A stretch of DNA of 64,000 nt, taken from contig NZ_VHIP01000005.1 in the NCBI RefSeq assembly GCF_006494365.1, positions 186,001-250,000 on the forward strand, written 5' to 3'. The DNA is from Aestuariibacter sp. GS-14. Lineage in GTDB: Bacteria; Pseudomonadota; Gammaproteobacteria; Enterobacterales; Alteromonadaceae. Both the position numbers and the translations under genes were made by a program. Under the pieces are notes generated by a model that saw only the letters and a program-made list of their open reading frames with translations, had not been told where the DNA came from and did no database searches. This document shows positions 54,106 through 62,228 of this stretch, piece by piece. Within the stretch, counting starts at the first letter, position 1, and every line of letters starts with the position of its first letter.

Positions 54106-56613
54106 ATGCAAACACGTTTAGCCACGTCAGTTGCTGCGGCCCTAGGTGCGCTGTTACTTGGAGCCTGCTCCGGGAACAATGACGTTATTACACAAAAAGC
54201 AACATCGGCTGTGCCGGATTATTGGCCAGTCATTCAATCACCCATTGCAAAGTCAGATGACGTTGAAAAGAAAGTGTCAGACATTCTGGCCTCAATGACG
54301 TTAAAACAAAAAGTAGCACAAATCGTTCAGCCAGAAATTCGCGATGTAACCGTAGAAGACATGCGTGAGTATGGTTTTGGCTCTTATCTGAACGGCGGCG
54401 GGTCGTTTCCAAACAACAACAAACACGCTACGCCCGAAGAGTGGATAGCGCTCGCCGAAGCCATGTATCAGGCTTCGGTTGATGCTAGCCTAGATGGCAG
54501 CACAATTCCCACTATGTGGGGCACCGATGCCGTGCATGGTCATAATAATGTGATAGGCGCTACCCTGTTCCCGCATAACATCGGTTTGGGTGCAATGCGC
54601 GATCCGGCGCTGATTGAAAGAATTGCCACTGCAACTGCGCGAGAAGTGCGGGCAACGGGTATCGACTGGATATTTGCCCCTACCGTTGCGGCTGCTCGCG
54701 ACGACCGCTGGGGTCGCACTTATGAAAGCTATTCTGAAGATCCTGAAGTGGTAGGCGCATACGCCAGAGCTATCGTTACCGGCTTACAGGGTGATATCAG
54801 CGACGGCAATATTGACGATCAGCATGTCATCTCTACAGTAAAGCACTTTTTGGGTGACGGTGGCACCGAGCAGGGCGACGACCAAGGCAATAACATTGCC
54901 GACGAAGAAACACTGTTTCGTATTCATGCACAGGGCTATGTTGAAGGCCTTGGCGCGGGTTCACAATCGGTAATGGCGTCATTCAACAGCTGGCATGGTG
55001 AAAAGCTGCATGGTAATAAGTACTTACTAACCGATGTACTGAAAGACAAAATGGGCTTCGACGGCTTCGTTGTAGGTGATTGGAATGGCCATGGTCAGAT
55101 AGAAGGCTGTTCAAACGACAACTGCCCACAAGCCTTGCTGGCTGGTTTAGATGTGTACATGGCAACCACGCCTACATGGAAACCCCTGTTCCACAACCTG
55201 GTGGCCCAGGTAGAAAGTGGCGAAATCCCTATGTCACGTTTGGATGATGCCGTGCGTCGTGTATTACGCGTGAAGGTTCGCGTTGGGTTGTTCGACCTGC
55301 CCTCACCTGCCAATCGCAGTCTATCGGGCGACAAGTCCATAATAGGCCATCCTGACCACCGCGCGGTCGCGCGGGAAGCGGTGCGTAAATCACTGGTGAT
55401 GCTGAAGAACAATAACAACCTGTTACCGCTTGAACCCAACAGCAAGGTACTGGTAGCAGGCGATGGCGCTCACAACATTGGCAAGCAATCCGGCGGATGG
55501 ACGATCACCTGGCAGGGTACAGGCAATGAAAACAGTGATTTCCCAGGTGCATCGTCGATTTATCAGGGTATTGAGCGAGCCGTATCTGCAGCGGGCGGCA
55601 GCGCGACACTTAGCGAGGATGGTAGCTACACCGACGCGCCTGATGTGGCCATTGTGGTATTTGGTGAAGATCCCTACGCGGAAGGTAATGGCGACATTGC
55701 TAACGTTGAATATCAGCGCGGCAACAAAAGCGACCTGGCGTTACTGAAACGTTTTAAAGACGCAGGCATTCCGGTGGTCGGCGTGTTCATTACAGGCCGT
55801 CCGCTTTGGATTAATCCGGAAATCAACGCCACCGACGCATTTGTGGTTGCCTGGTTACCTGGCTCAGAAGGCCAGGGCGTAGCAGACGTATTGTTTACTC
55901 AGGCAAATGGTGAAGTAGCGTTTCCGATGCAAGGAAAACTTTCCTTTACCTGGCCGGCAACGCCTTACCAAAACCCGATCAACCGCGGCGACGGCAAAAC
56001 CCCTCAGTTTGAATATGGCTATGGTTTAACTTATAGCGACAACACAAACTTGCCTGCGCTTAACGAAACCGTTGAGGCTGACAGCAGTGAAGCCGCTGAT
56101 CACGTTATTTTCCAACAAAGTGTACAAGAGCCATGGCAACTGGTAGCCCACTCAGGTGGCGTGTCTGGCGCGATGAATAGCAGTGTACTTACTATTGGTG
56201 ACGTTACCATTCGCACCGCCGACCGCAATGTGCAGGAAGACACGTTATTAATGCAATTTGGCGATACACCCGCCAAAGTACACTTCTTTGCGCCATTCCC
56301 AGTGGACTTACTGGACTTCACAACACCCAACTCTGCACTGGCTTTCGATCTGAAAGTACCATCAGGTACTGGGATTCAGGCTGGTATAGAATGCGGGGAT
56401 AACTGTGCTGGCATGGTGCCGCTGAGTAATTTCACTGCCGACTCCAGCGACTGGCAATCGGTAGAAATACCTACCAAGTGCATTATTGGCGCCGGAGCCA
56501 ATTTACAAGAGGTGTATGCACCACTCAGTTTTGTCACGCAGGGTAAAGTCGAATTTGCGGTATCCAATATTCGTTTAACCCAACATGGGCAACCTACCAC
56601 ACATTGCCCGTAA
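54106..56613 (+). CDS. GH3 exo-1,3/1,4-beta-glucanase, ExoP-like lipoprotein
   Basis: 835-residue envelope-anchored beta-glucan hydrolase releasing glucose from beta-1,3/1,4-glucans or oligosaccharides. Lipobox LGAC near residue 21; true start ATG 54106, though the frame is open earlier within the MFS gene. GH3 N-domain includes GTDAVHGHNNVIGATLFPHNIGLG and HFLGDGGTEQGDDQG; the nucleophile Asp is in GFVVGDWNGHGQ. The GH3 C-domain carries EDPYAEGNGD. The last 180 residues look like the ExoP-type C-terminal domain (FQQSVQEPWQLVAHSGG). Length matches Pseudoalteromonas ExoP. A strong terminator follows. Confidence 0.93.
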   Translation: MQTRLATSVAAALGALLLGACSGNNDVITQKATSAVPDYWPVIQSPIAKSDDVEKKVSDILASMTLKQKVAQIVQPEIRDVTVEDMREYGFGSYLNGGGSFPNNNKHATPEEWIALAEAMYQASVDASLDGSTIPTMWGTDAVHGHNNVIGATLFPHNIGLGAMRDPALIERIATATAREVRATGIDWIFAPTVAAARDDRWGRTYESYSEDPEVVGAYARAIVTGLQGDISDGNIDDQHVISTVKHFLGDGGTEQGDDQGNNIADEETLFRIHAQGYVEGLGAGSQSVMASFNSWHGEKLHGNKYLLTDVLKDKMGFDGFVVGDWNGHGQIEGCSNDNCPQALLAGLDVYMATTPTWKPLFHNLVAQVESGEIPMSRLDDAVRRVLRVKVRVGLFDLPSPANRSLSGDKSIIGHPDHRAVAREAVRKSLVMLKNNNNLLPLEPNSKVLVAGDGAHNIGKQSGGWTITWQGTGNENSDFPGASSIYQGIERAVSAAGGSATLSEDGSYTDAPDVAIVVFGEDPYAEGNGDIANVEYQRGNKSDLALLKRFKDAGIPVVGVFITGRPLWINPEINATDAFVVAWLPGSEGQGVADVLFTQANGEVAFPMQGKLSFTWPATPYQNPINRGDGKTPQFEYGYGLTYSDNTNLPALNETVEADSSEAADHVIFQQSVQEPWQLVAHSGGVSGAMNSSVLTIGDVTIRTADRNVQEDTLLMQFGDTPAKVHFFAPFPVDLLDFTTPNSALAFDLKVPSGTGIQAGIECGDNCAGMVPLSNFTADSSDWQSVEIPTKCIIGAGANLQEVYAPLSFVTQGKVEFAVSNIRLTQHGQPTTHCP

Positions 56614-56670
56614 CCTTTCATGTGCCCGGTGGCTGTTGAGCTTAGCTCACAGTCACCCTCCCATTGCAAA

Positions 56671-56693
56671 GGCGGCGTCAAGCCGCCGTTTTT
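56671..56693. terminator. Terminator after the GH3 gene
   Basis: GGCGGC-GTCAA-GCCGCC followed by GTTTTT. It overlaps the last codons of the convergent DUF442 gene. Confidence 0.85.
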
Positions 56694-57118
56694 CGGGGCT
56701 CTGATGCTTCACAATTTGCCAGTAGCGGAGCCACGTCGATCCCGGCTTGAATGAGTTGTTGCTGCAACCAGGATTTACTCACACCAGCCTTGCATTGAGC
56801 CAGTGCCCACAGGTGCGCCGCCCGTGTGCCGGTTCGACATATACCGTGCACAGCGCCTCGCTCGGCGTGTAATTCACGTGCAAAGGCTGCAACTTTGTCA
56901 GCCGGATATTCACCACTTTTCACCGGAATACACACGTAACTGAGCCCTGCAAGCGCGGCCATTTCTGCCAGTGCTTCGTCGTTTATCTGATCAACCGCTT
57001 CCATATTTGGCCGCACATTGATCAACAGGGTTACACCACGTTTTGCCAACTGCTTCAGCGAATCAAGGTCAATGGCACCTGACACACTGAATTTATCGGT
57101 AATTGATACAATGTTCAT
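56678..57118 (-). CDS. DUF442 / BLH-type sulfurtransferase-phosphatase fold protein
   Basis: 146-residue protein of the beta-lactamase-hydrolase-like (TIGR01244/DUF442) group, a cysteine-phosphatase-like fold linked to hydrogen sulfide oxidation. The active loop appears as GICRTGTRA near residue 95, a C-x5-R signature. N-terminal ISDKFSVSGAI-like strand and LLINVRPNMEA are typical. Last gene of a three-gene operon; its 3' end is used as part of the GH3 terminator. Persulfide transfer is the likely role, from family knowledge. Confidence 0.85.
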   Translation of the reverse strand: MNIVSITDKFSVSGAIDLDSLKQLAKRGVTLLINVRPNMEAVDQINDEALAEMAALAGLSYVCIPVKSGEYPADKVAAFARELHAERGAVHGICRTGTRAAHLWALAQCKAGVSKSWLQQQLIQAGIDVAPLLANCEASEPRKTAA

Positions 57119-57128
57119 ACAACACCTC

Positions 57129-57884
57129 TTAAAGCCTGTTCCAAGTGGAAAATAAAATGGCAGCTCCCATCACCACCAGCAACACACCAAAGCCGCGCTT
57201 TAAATGCTGTTGGGGTAACTTACCAGCCAGTTGAGCGCCTGCCAGCGAGCCTGCCGCTCCCAATCCAGCCACCAGCGCTATCATCAGCCAGTCGTAGGGC
57301 AATACGCCTGATTGCGCAAACAGCCACGAATGTTTTGTAAAGCCAGTGAGCGACTGCATAACTATCACTGCCAGACTCGTGCCAATGGCTTGCCGCATGG
57401 ATACGCCCGCAGTAGCCAGTAACGCAGGCACAATCAAAAAACCGCCACCCACGCCAACGAAACCCGCCACGATACCCACACCAGCCGCGGCCAGTACAAG
57501 CTTAGCAAGCCGCACATCTGCACTGACAGCTGGTTGGTAAGGTCGCAGCATAAAGCCACTTGCCAGCAGCATTACCAGTGCAAAGGTAGCCAGTTGCGCG
57601 GCACCACTTACAAATTGTGACCCCCACGCACCGAGATAAGTGCCAGCCATACTGGGGAGCCCAAACCACCACACTTTTCGCCACGCAATCAGCCCCTGTC
57701 GGTGAAGTTTCCAGGCCCCAACTGCAGCAATACAGCCCACAATTAATAGCGATTCTGCAATCGCAACCTTTGGCGGGCGGCCCACCACATAGGTAAGCAG
57801 CGGTACAGTCAGAATAGAACCACCCGACCCCAGAATCCCCAGGCTCAGGCCAATCACTAATGCACCAAATAATACGGTTAACAT
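57129..57884 (-). CDS. TauE/SafE-family membrane transporter
   Basis: 251-residue inner-membrane protein with about eight hydrophobic segments, two internal repeats each carrying a Gly-rich motif (LGSGGSILTVPLL and VGVGGGFLIVPAL). The family exports sulfite, sulfonates or sulfoacetate, or moves thiosulfate-like anions. Placed between the persulfide-dioxygenase-like and DUF442 genes, with gaps of 5 and 10 nt, it likely exports the sulfite product. Confidence 0.9.
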   Translation of the reverse strand: MLTVLFGALVIGLSLGILGSGGSILTVPLLTYVVGRPPKVAIAESLLIVGCIAAVGAWKLHRQGLIAWRKVWWFGLPSMAGTYLGAWGSQFVSGAAQLATFALVMLLASGFMLRPYQPAVSADVRLAKLVLAAAGVGIVAGFVGVGGGFLIVPALLATAGVSMRQAIGTSLAVIVMQSLTGFTKHSWLFAQSGVLPYDWLMIALVAGLGAAGSLAGAQLAGKLPQQHLKRGFGVLLVVMGAAILFSTWNRL

Positions 57885-57889
57885 ACGTG

Positions 57890-58759
57890 CTACTTACTTA
57901 CCGTGAGAGGTATTTTTAAGTAGTGTCTGCCATTGTCTTCGGCCGGCGGGAGCTGGCCGGCGCGTATATTAATTTGGATGGCAGGTAGCAATAGTTTTGG
58001 TACTGCCAGACCGGCGTCGCGCTTTTCACGCATAGCAACATAGTCCGTCTGACTCACCCCATCTTTGATATGCACATTGTTGCGACGCTGCTCGAATACA
58101 GAGGTTTCCCACGCATAAGTATCCCTGCCAGGCCCTTTATAGTCGTGACCAACAAACATGCGGGTCGATTCAGGCAACGTAAGTAATCGGCGAATAGACT
58201 GATAAAGTGTATGCGCACTGCCATTGGGAAAGTCTGCGCGGGCAGTGCCGTAATCGGGCATAAACAAGGTGTCGCCAACAAATACCGCATCTTCTATGTA
58301 GTAAGACACACAAGCCGGTGTGTGTCCGGGTGTATGCAACACTTCGATATCCAGATGCCCCAGACTAATGACTTCCCCATCGGCAAATAGTTGATCAAAC
58401 TGACTGCCATCCGACGCGAAGCTGTCTTCCAGGTTGTAAATTGCTTTGAAAGTAGATTGCACGCGGCGAATGTGTTCACCGATCCCAATTAAACCACCTA
58501 GTTTATCTTTTAAGTAAGGCGCAGCAGTTAAGTGATCTGCATGTGCATGGGTTTCCAGGATCCACTCGGTATTTAAGCCATTTTTGTCAATAAAGCTGAC
58601 AATATTGTCAGCGAATTCGGTAGACAGGGTGCCTGATGCGGCGTCGTAATCCAGCACTGGATCAATAATGGCACAGGCATTGGTAGCCAGGTCAGCAACG
58701 ACGTAGGTCACGGTAAACGTGGGTTCGTGAAAAAAAGGCGTGATCTGTATTTTGCTCAT
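57890..58759 (-). CDS. MBL-fold hydrolase, persulfide dioxygenase-like
   Basis: 289-residue metallo-beta-lactamase-fold protein. Metal site THAHADH near residues 90-96, further His in HTPGHTPACVSYY, Asp in FVGDTLF and His in VGHDYKGPG. The composition matches the BLH/ETHE1-like group that oxidises glutathione persulfide to sulfite, often adjacent to TauE and DUF442 as here. First gene of the operon. No ArsR-type repressor (BigR/SqrR) gene is present beside it. Confidence 0.88.
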   Translation of the reverse strand: MSKIQITPFFHEPTFTVTYVVADLATNACAIIDPVLDYDAASGTLSTEFADNIVSFIDKNGLNTEWILETHAHADHLTAAPYLKDKLGGLIGIGEHIRRVQSTFKAIYNLEDSFASDGSQFDQLFADGEVISLGHLDIEVLHTPGHTPACVSYYIEDAVFVGDTLFMPDYGTARADFPNGSAHTLYQSIRRLLTLPESTRMFVGHDYKGPGRDTYAWETSVFEQRRNNVHIKDGVSQTDYVAMREKRDAGLAVPKLLLPAIQINIRAGQLPPAEDNGRHYLKIPLTVSK

Positions 58760-58882
58760 AACAACACTCTTGCCCGTTAATAAATGACATTTTGTGAATA
58801 ACTAACAGAATACAGAGCAAGAGGTTTGCCAGAGTTGTACTGGGAAGGCAATAACGGCGTGTGCAACGGCGAGGGCAATAAT

Positions 58883-58912
58883 GTCAGGTAAGGCGCCGAG
58901 ACCCTACCTGAC
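58883..58912 (-). terminator. Terminator-like hairpin after the lipoprotein operon
   Basis: GTCAGGTA/TACCTGAC with a 14-nt loop that includes GG/CC pairs, 7 nt after the DUF799 gene stop. No U-tract. Confidence 0.55.
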
Positions 58913-58919
58913 GGGTATA

Positions 58920-59597
58920 TTAGCGGTCAATTTCCAGCCCGGCAGGACTAACAGGTTCAGCCCCATCCAGCTTATGCTGTGGATGATACGGACCTACCGG
59001 TAATTGATGGATAGCACCACCATTCACATCTCTGGCTAAATCAATGTATTTGGTTAGCGCGGTATTCAGTGCAGTTGCAATAATGTTTACCAGCAAATCA
59101 TTAGAATTACCCGAGGTTTCCACATTCAGCGTTCGCGCCTGAGACCAGATGGTTTGCGACGTCGTAGTTGAGACCAGCGTAAAATCCAGCCCTACAGACA
59201 CATTTCCGCCTGTGATGTAGTAACTGGTGTCCCAGCGCACAATAGTAACGAACAACACTGCATCGGCCCCAAACAACGTTTGAAAACGCGAGACAGGAAT
59301 ATCTCGCAGTTGCGAACCATCGGTGATGCCTTGTTGTTGAAACAGTTGCTCAACAACCGGTACCGGCATAACGTAATAGCCCGCTTCTGCAAGTGGTGGT
59401 AATACTGTAGTGGCGTACAATACGGGGGCATCTGCTGCGGTAGTATGATTCACCGCAGGTACAACCAGAATACTCCTGATATTCTCTTCGTACATCAACG
59501 GATAAGCATCCCTTTTGGTGTATTGCTGGGCAGTAGATTCACACCCCTGCAACAGAACTAACGCCAATGCAGCAATAACAAGATTCAGTGCTTTCAT
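58920..59597 (-). CDS. DUF799 (GNA1162-like) lipoprotein
   Basis: 225-residue lipoprotein, lipobox LQGC (Cys about residue 19). Sequence after the signal, RDAYPLMYEENIRSILVVPAVNHTT, and PVVEQLFQQQGI match the GNA1162/DUF799 family, whose fold resembles TolB-N/LpoB-type envelope proteins. In Neisseria the same trio of genes (CsgG-like, DUF4810, DUF799) occurs together. Overlaps the DUF4810 stop by 4 nt. Function in the envelope is unresolved. Confidence 0.88.
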   Translation of the reverse strand: MKALNLVIAALALVLLQGCESTAQQYTKRDAYPLMYEENIRSILVVPAVNHTTAADAPVLYATTVLPPLAEAGYYVMPVPVVEQLFQQQGITDGSQLRDIPVSRFQTLFGADAVLFVTIVRWDTSYYITGGNVSVGLDFTLVSTTTSQTIWSQARTLNVETSGNSNDLLVNIIATALNTALTKYIDLARDVNGGAIHQLPVGPYHPQHKLDGAEPVSPAGLEIDR

Positions 59598-59962
59598 TCG
59601 TTCCCCCCTTTTGGGGCCATTTGCGCACTTAAACGCTCAACGAGTGTCGCTGACTCAGGATAGAGCGCCAGCTCCGACGCCAAATATTGATTACCTCGAC
59701 CTGGACGATCGTCTTCAAATTCCATCATAGCCAGTTCTACATAGATGCCAGGCGGCACCCGTTTTTGGCGCTTTTCTGACTCAATGATAATAGTAAGAAG
59801 ACTTTCTTTTAACTCCGCGCGAGTCTCTGCGGTGGGTGTTCTTTTATAGGCATAAGACGCCTCTGAGTAATTGCCAAAATAATAAAGTGAGTGTGTATTC
59901 ACACACCCACTAAGCATTACTACAGCAATTACCAGAACAAAAGGTGCTCTGGTTAACATCAC
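59594..59962 (-). CDS. DUF4810 lipoprotein
   Basis: 122-residue lipoprotein, lipobox LSGC (Cys about 20). The early motif LYYFGNYSEASYAYKR and the following PPGIYVELAMMEF are characteristic of DUF4810, a TPR-like helical protein. It overlaps both neighbours by 4 nt, showing tight translational coupling with CsgG-like and DUF799 proteins, which suggests a complex. Confidence 0.88.
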   Translation of the reverse strand: MMLTRAPFVLVIAVVMLSGCVNTHSLYYFGNYSEASYAYKRTPTAETRAELKESLLTIIIESEKRQKRVPPGIYVELAMMEFEDDRPGRGNQYLASELALYPESATLVERLSAQMAPKGGNE

Positions 59963-60282
59963 GGTATGCGCACCTCGAAGACATTGCCGTTAGACACATA
60001 AATCTTGCGCTTTACCATGGTTTGCCCGGCTTTCACCAGCTCTACTACATGGGTGCCGCTAGACACTGAAAACTGTGTTGCCAGTTCACCATTTAACGTA
60101 AACGACTCTACATTAGTTAAAGGAATCGGCTGACCATCAATACTTAAGGCATACCCTTCTAGAGAACCAAGGAGTTGGATCACGGCTTTATCGTCTACCT
60201 GAGTGGCTTGCTGGAACTGACTACTGCAGCCCGACATAACAACGAACGCCATAATCAGGCTCACATATTTCAGAAACTTCAT
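59959..60282 (-). CDS. Small lipoprotein of the CsgG-like operon (107 aa)
   Basis: Lipobox MSGC (Cys about residue 19). The rest is strand-rich: YALSIDGQPIPLTN, FTLNGELATQFSVSSGTHVVELVKAG and KRKIYVSNGNVFEVRIP, reading like a PEGA-type or transthyretin-like small beta domain. No family named with confidence. Inserted between the csgG-like and DUF4810 genes, with 4-nt overlaps on both sides, so it is an operon member. Confidence 0.8.
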   Translation of the reverse strand: MKFLKYVSLIMAFVVMSGCSSQFQQATQVDDKAVIQLLGSLEGYALSIDGQPIPLTNVESFTLNGELATQFSVSSGTHVVELVKAGQTMVKRKIYVSNGNVFEVRIP

Positions 60283-61244
60283 AGTGCTGACTCCTCTTCA
60301 CGCACGCGATAATCCGTTAAACGCTCACCGTTTATATTGCCGCTCACCAGTTTACACAGTGACATTTCGTTGTTGCCACTGCCCATAAAACTCACTACTT
60401 CAATGGTGGCTGTTTCTGTAGCTGGTAATTCCATATTCATACCGGTCTGGGGATTTTTAACCAGTTTGCCTGGCATCACTACGGTAAATTGCTGGCCGGC
60501 TTTTACACCTTGAGACTTACCGCCCGTCATCAACCACTGGCCATTGTGCTCACCCACCAGATACGCCTGCCATGGAGCATCGAGCAGATTTTCCATTACG
60601 TTGCTTACCAGCTTAGAAATTGCCGCCGAAATAGCTCGATCATCCAAGCTGGTGTCGTAGCCCGCCGTTTGGCCTACTCCCAACACCTGGTTGGCTTCGC
60701 TTTGCGCTTTACCGGTCGCTTCTTCTGAATACACGATTTCGCCGGTACGGGTGTTAACCAATCGCACGTTTACCGTAGCAGTAGCAACCTGAATACGGTT
60801 GCGGCTAAATACGCCTACTTCACTTTCATTACTGCGGCCAAATTCAGACACCGAGCCCACAATAATGTAATCAGCACCTACGTCTTCCAACGCTTCACCA
60901 TCCAATTTGGCCTCTTTCATTACATCAGCCATTGCATCGCGTTCAAGCATGATGAACTTTTGCGTTGCCGTAAGGCGGCTGGCCAGAATATCTGATGCTT
61001 GTTTGCCAAGACGATTTCCCTGGTTATCCACCAAAAAATTATTAGCTCTGGTAGTTTCATCAGAAAAACGAGTAATCGCGACCACGCGCTTTAACCCCAG
61101 TTGTTCTTCCTGAAATACAGGGCTAATTTGCGGCGCGGGCGCCGGAGTTGGGTTAACGACACCGCGGGTTGCACTGGTACATCCGCCTAATGCGGTTACC
61201 GAAAGCAAGCCGGCAATCAACAACCTGTTAGAGTACTTCCTCAT
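60279..61244 (-). CDS. CsgG/HfaB-type lipoprotein
   Basis: 321-residue outer-membrane-associated lipoprotein. Start ATG 61244 with AGGAAAAT upstream; the longer frame has no signal. Lipobox LGGC. CsgG-family core: VVAITRFSDETTRANNFLVD, GKQASDILASRLTATQKFIMLERDA, GADYIIVGSVSEFGRS. A C-terminal extension contains SQGVKAGQQFTVVMPGK, unlike curli CsgG, and there are no csgAB genes nearby. It therefore belongs to the non-curli group paired with DUF4810 and DUF799. Confidence 0.9.
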   Translation of the reverse strand: MRKYSNRLLIAGLLSVTALGGCTSATRGVVNPTPAPAPQISPVFQEEQLGLKRVVAITRFSDETTRANNFLVDNQGNRLGKQASDILASRLTATQKFIMLERDAMADVMKEAKLDGEALEDVGADYIIVGSVSEFGRSNESEVGVFSRNRIQVATATVNVRLVNTRTGEIVYSEEATGKAQSEANQVLGVGQTAGYDTSLDDRAISAAISKLVSNVMENLLDAPWQAYLVGEHNGQWLMTGGKSQGVKAGQQFTVVMPGKLVKNPQTGMNMELPATETATIEVVSFMGSGNNEMSLCKLVSGNINGERLTDYRVREEESAL

Positions 61245-61405
61245 GTAAATTTTCCTATTAATACCAGATGGATACATTAAATACGTTAGCACACTCATGC
61301 CATACATAAGAATCTGCATTTGTAAAAAAGTGTAGCCTAACGTATAAATTTTTGTGCAGCAGCTACACTGTAAATCGATAGTAGTGAAAGAAGAGTGAAC
61401 GGAAG

Positions 61406-61780
61406 ATGAACAATCCCATTGGTTGGTTTGAAATATATGTTGATGATATGTCGCGGGCCAAAGCGTTTTATGAAACCGTATTCTGTGTGAACCTCGCCAG
61501 TATAGTCGACCCGTCAGATGGTTTTGCCATGTTTGGATTTCCCTCCCATATGGAAAGCTACGGCAGTTCCGGCGCGCTAGTGTGTACTCCATCAGTAAAA
61601 GCCGGAAACAACAGTACCGTAGTGTATTTTTCCTGCGAAGATTGCGCAACCGAAGGAGCCCGTGTTACGGATGCTGGTGGTTTTGTAGTACGCCAAAAAT
61701 TCGCTATTGGCGAGTATGGTTTTGTAACGCTTGCCAAAGACACAGAAGGTAACTTGATAGGCCTGCACTCATTAAAATAA
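61406..61780 (+). CDS. VOC-family (glyoxalase/bleomycin-resistance fold) protein
   Basis: 124-residue single VOC domain: MNNPIGWFEIYVDDMSRAKAFYETVF opening slightly split, then DPSDGFAMFGFP, and the final GFVTLAKDTEGNLIGLHS. This YciE/PhnB-like subgroup is usually uncharacterised. GGAAG precedes the ATG directly. Divergent from the lipoprotein operon. Confidence 0.88.
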   Translation: MNNPIGWFEIYVDDMSRAKAFYETVFCVNLASIVDPSDGFAMFGFPSHMESYGSSGALVCTPSVKAGNNSTVVYFSCEDCATEGARVTDAGGFVVRQKFAIGEYGFVTLAKDTEGNLIGLHSLK

Positions 61781-61885
61781 ACCACTGTTAAATATAAGTT
61801 TATTTTGATTCTCACAAATTCAGGCGAATGGCATAATCCGCATCTTGAGTAATGCTGATACAGTTTCAGTGTATATGGAGGAATT

Positions 61886-62215
61886 ATGCTTTCTTGCGTG
61901 AATTGCGGCGCGTGTTGCGCAAGTTTTCGCGTTTCTTTTTATTGGTCAGAAGCGGACCCTTTTACGGCTGGTACCGTTCCCGCCGAATTGACTGAAAAAA
62001 TTTCACCTACTCGGGTAGCCATGGCCGGCACCAATCAACCCAAACCCCGTTGCGTGGCTCTGCAAGGGGAAGTGGGTAAAGAGGTCTCTTGTGGCATCTA
62101 TCCGCAGCGCTCATCTACCTGCCGGGAATTTGAAGCCGGTTCGGTTGAATGCTTAAAAGCCCGTGTAAAGCACGGCATTGGCATTGAAGAACAAATCCCC
62201 GTTGTGGCTGCATAG
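61886..62215 (+). CDS. YkgJ-family cysteine-cluster protein
   Basis: 109-residue protein of the CxxCxxCC (YkgJ) family, thought to bind metal (zinc or Fe-S). The N-terminal cluster [17 protein letters not shown] and the later [23 protein letters not shown] supply eight or more conserved Cys. A perfect SD (GGAGG, 7 nt before ATG) fixes the start. Stands convergent to cydC. Biochemical role unknown. Confidence 0.9.
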   Translation: MLSCVNCGACCASFRVSFYWSEADPFTAGTVPAELTEKISPTRVAMAGTNQPKPRCVALQGEVGKEVSCGIYPQRSSTCREFEAGSVECLKARVKHGIGIEEQIPVVAA

Positions 62216-62228
62216 CAGCCACAATCCA

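Noticed and set aside
61245-61649. N-terminal extension of the CsgG-like protein
   Set aside because: It overlaps the divergent VOC gene and would displace a clear lipoprotein signal with SD at 61244.
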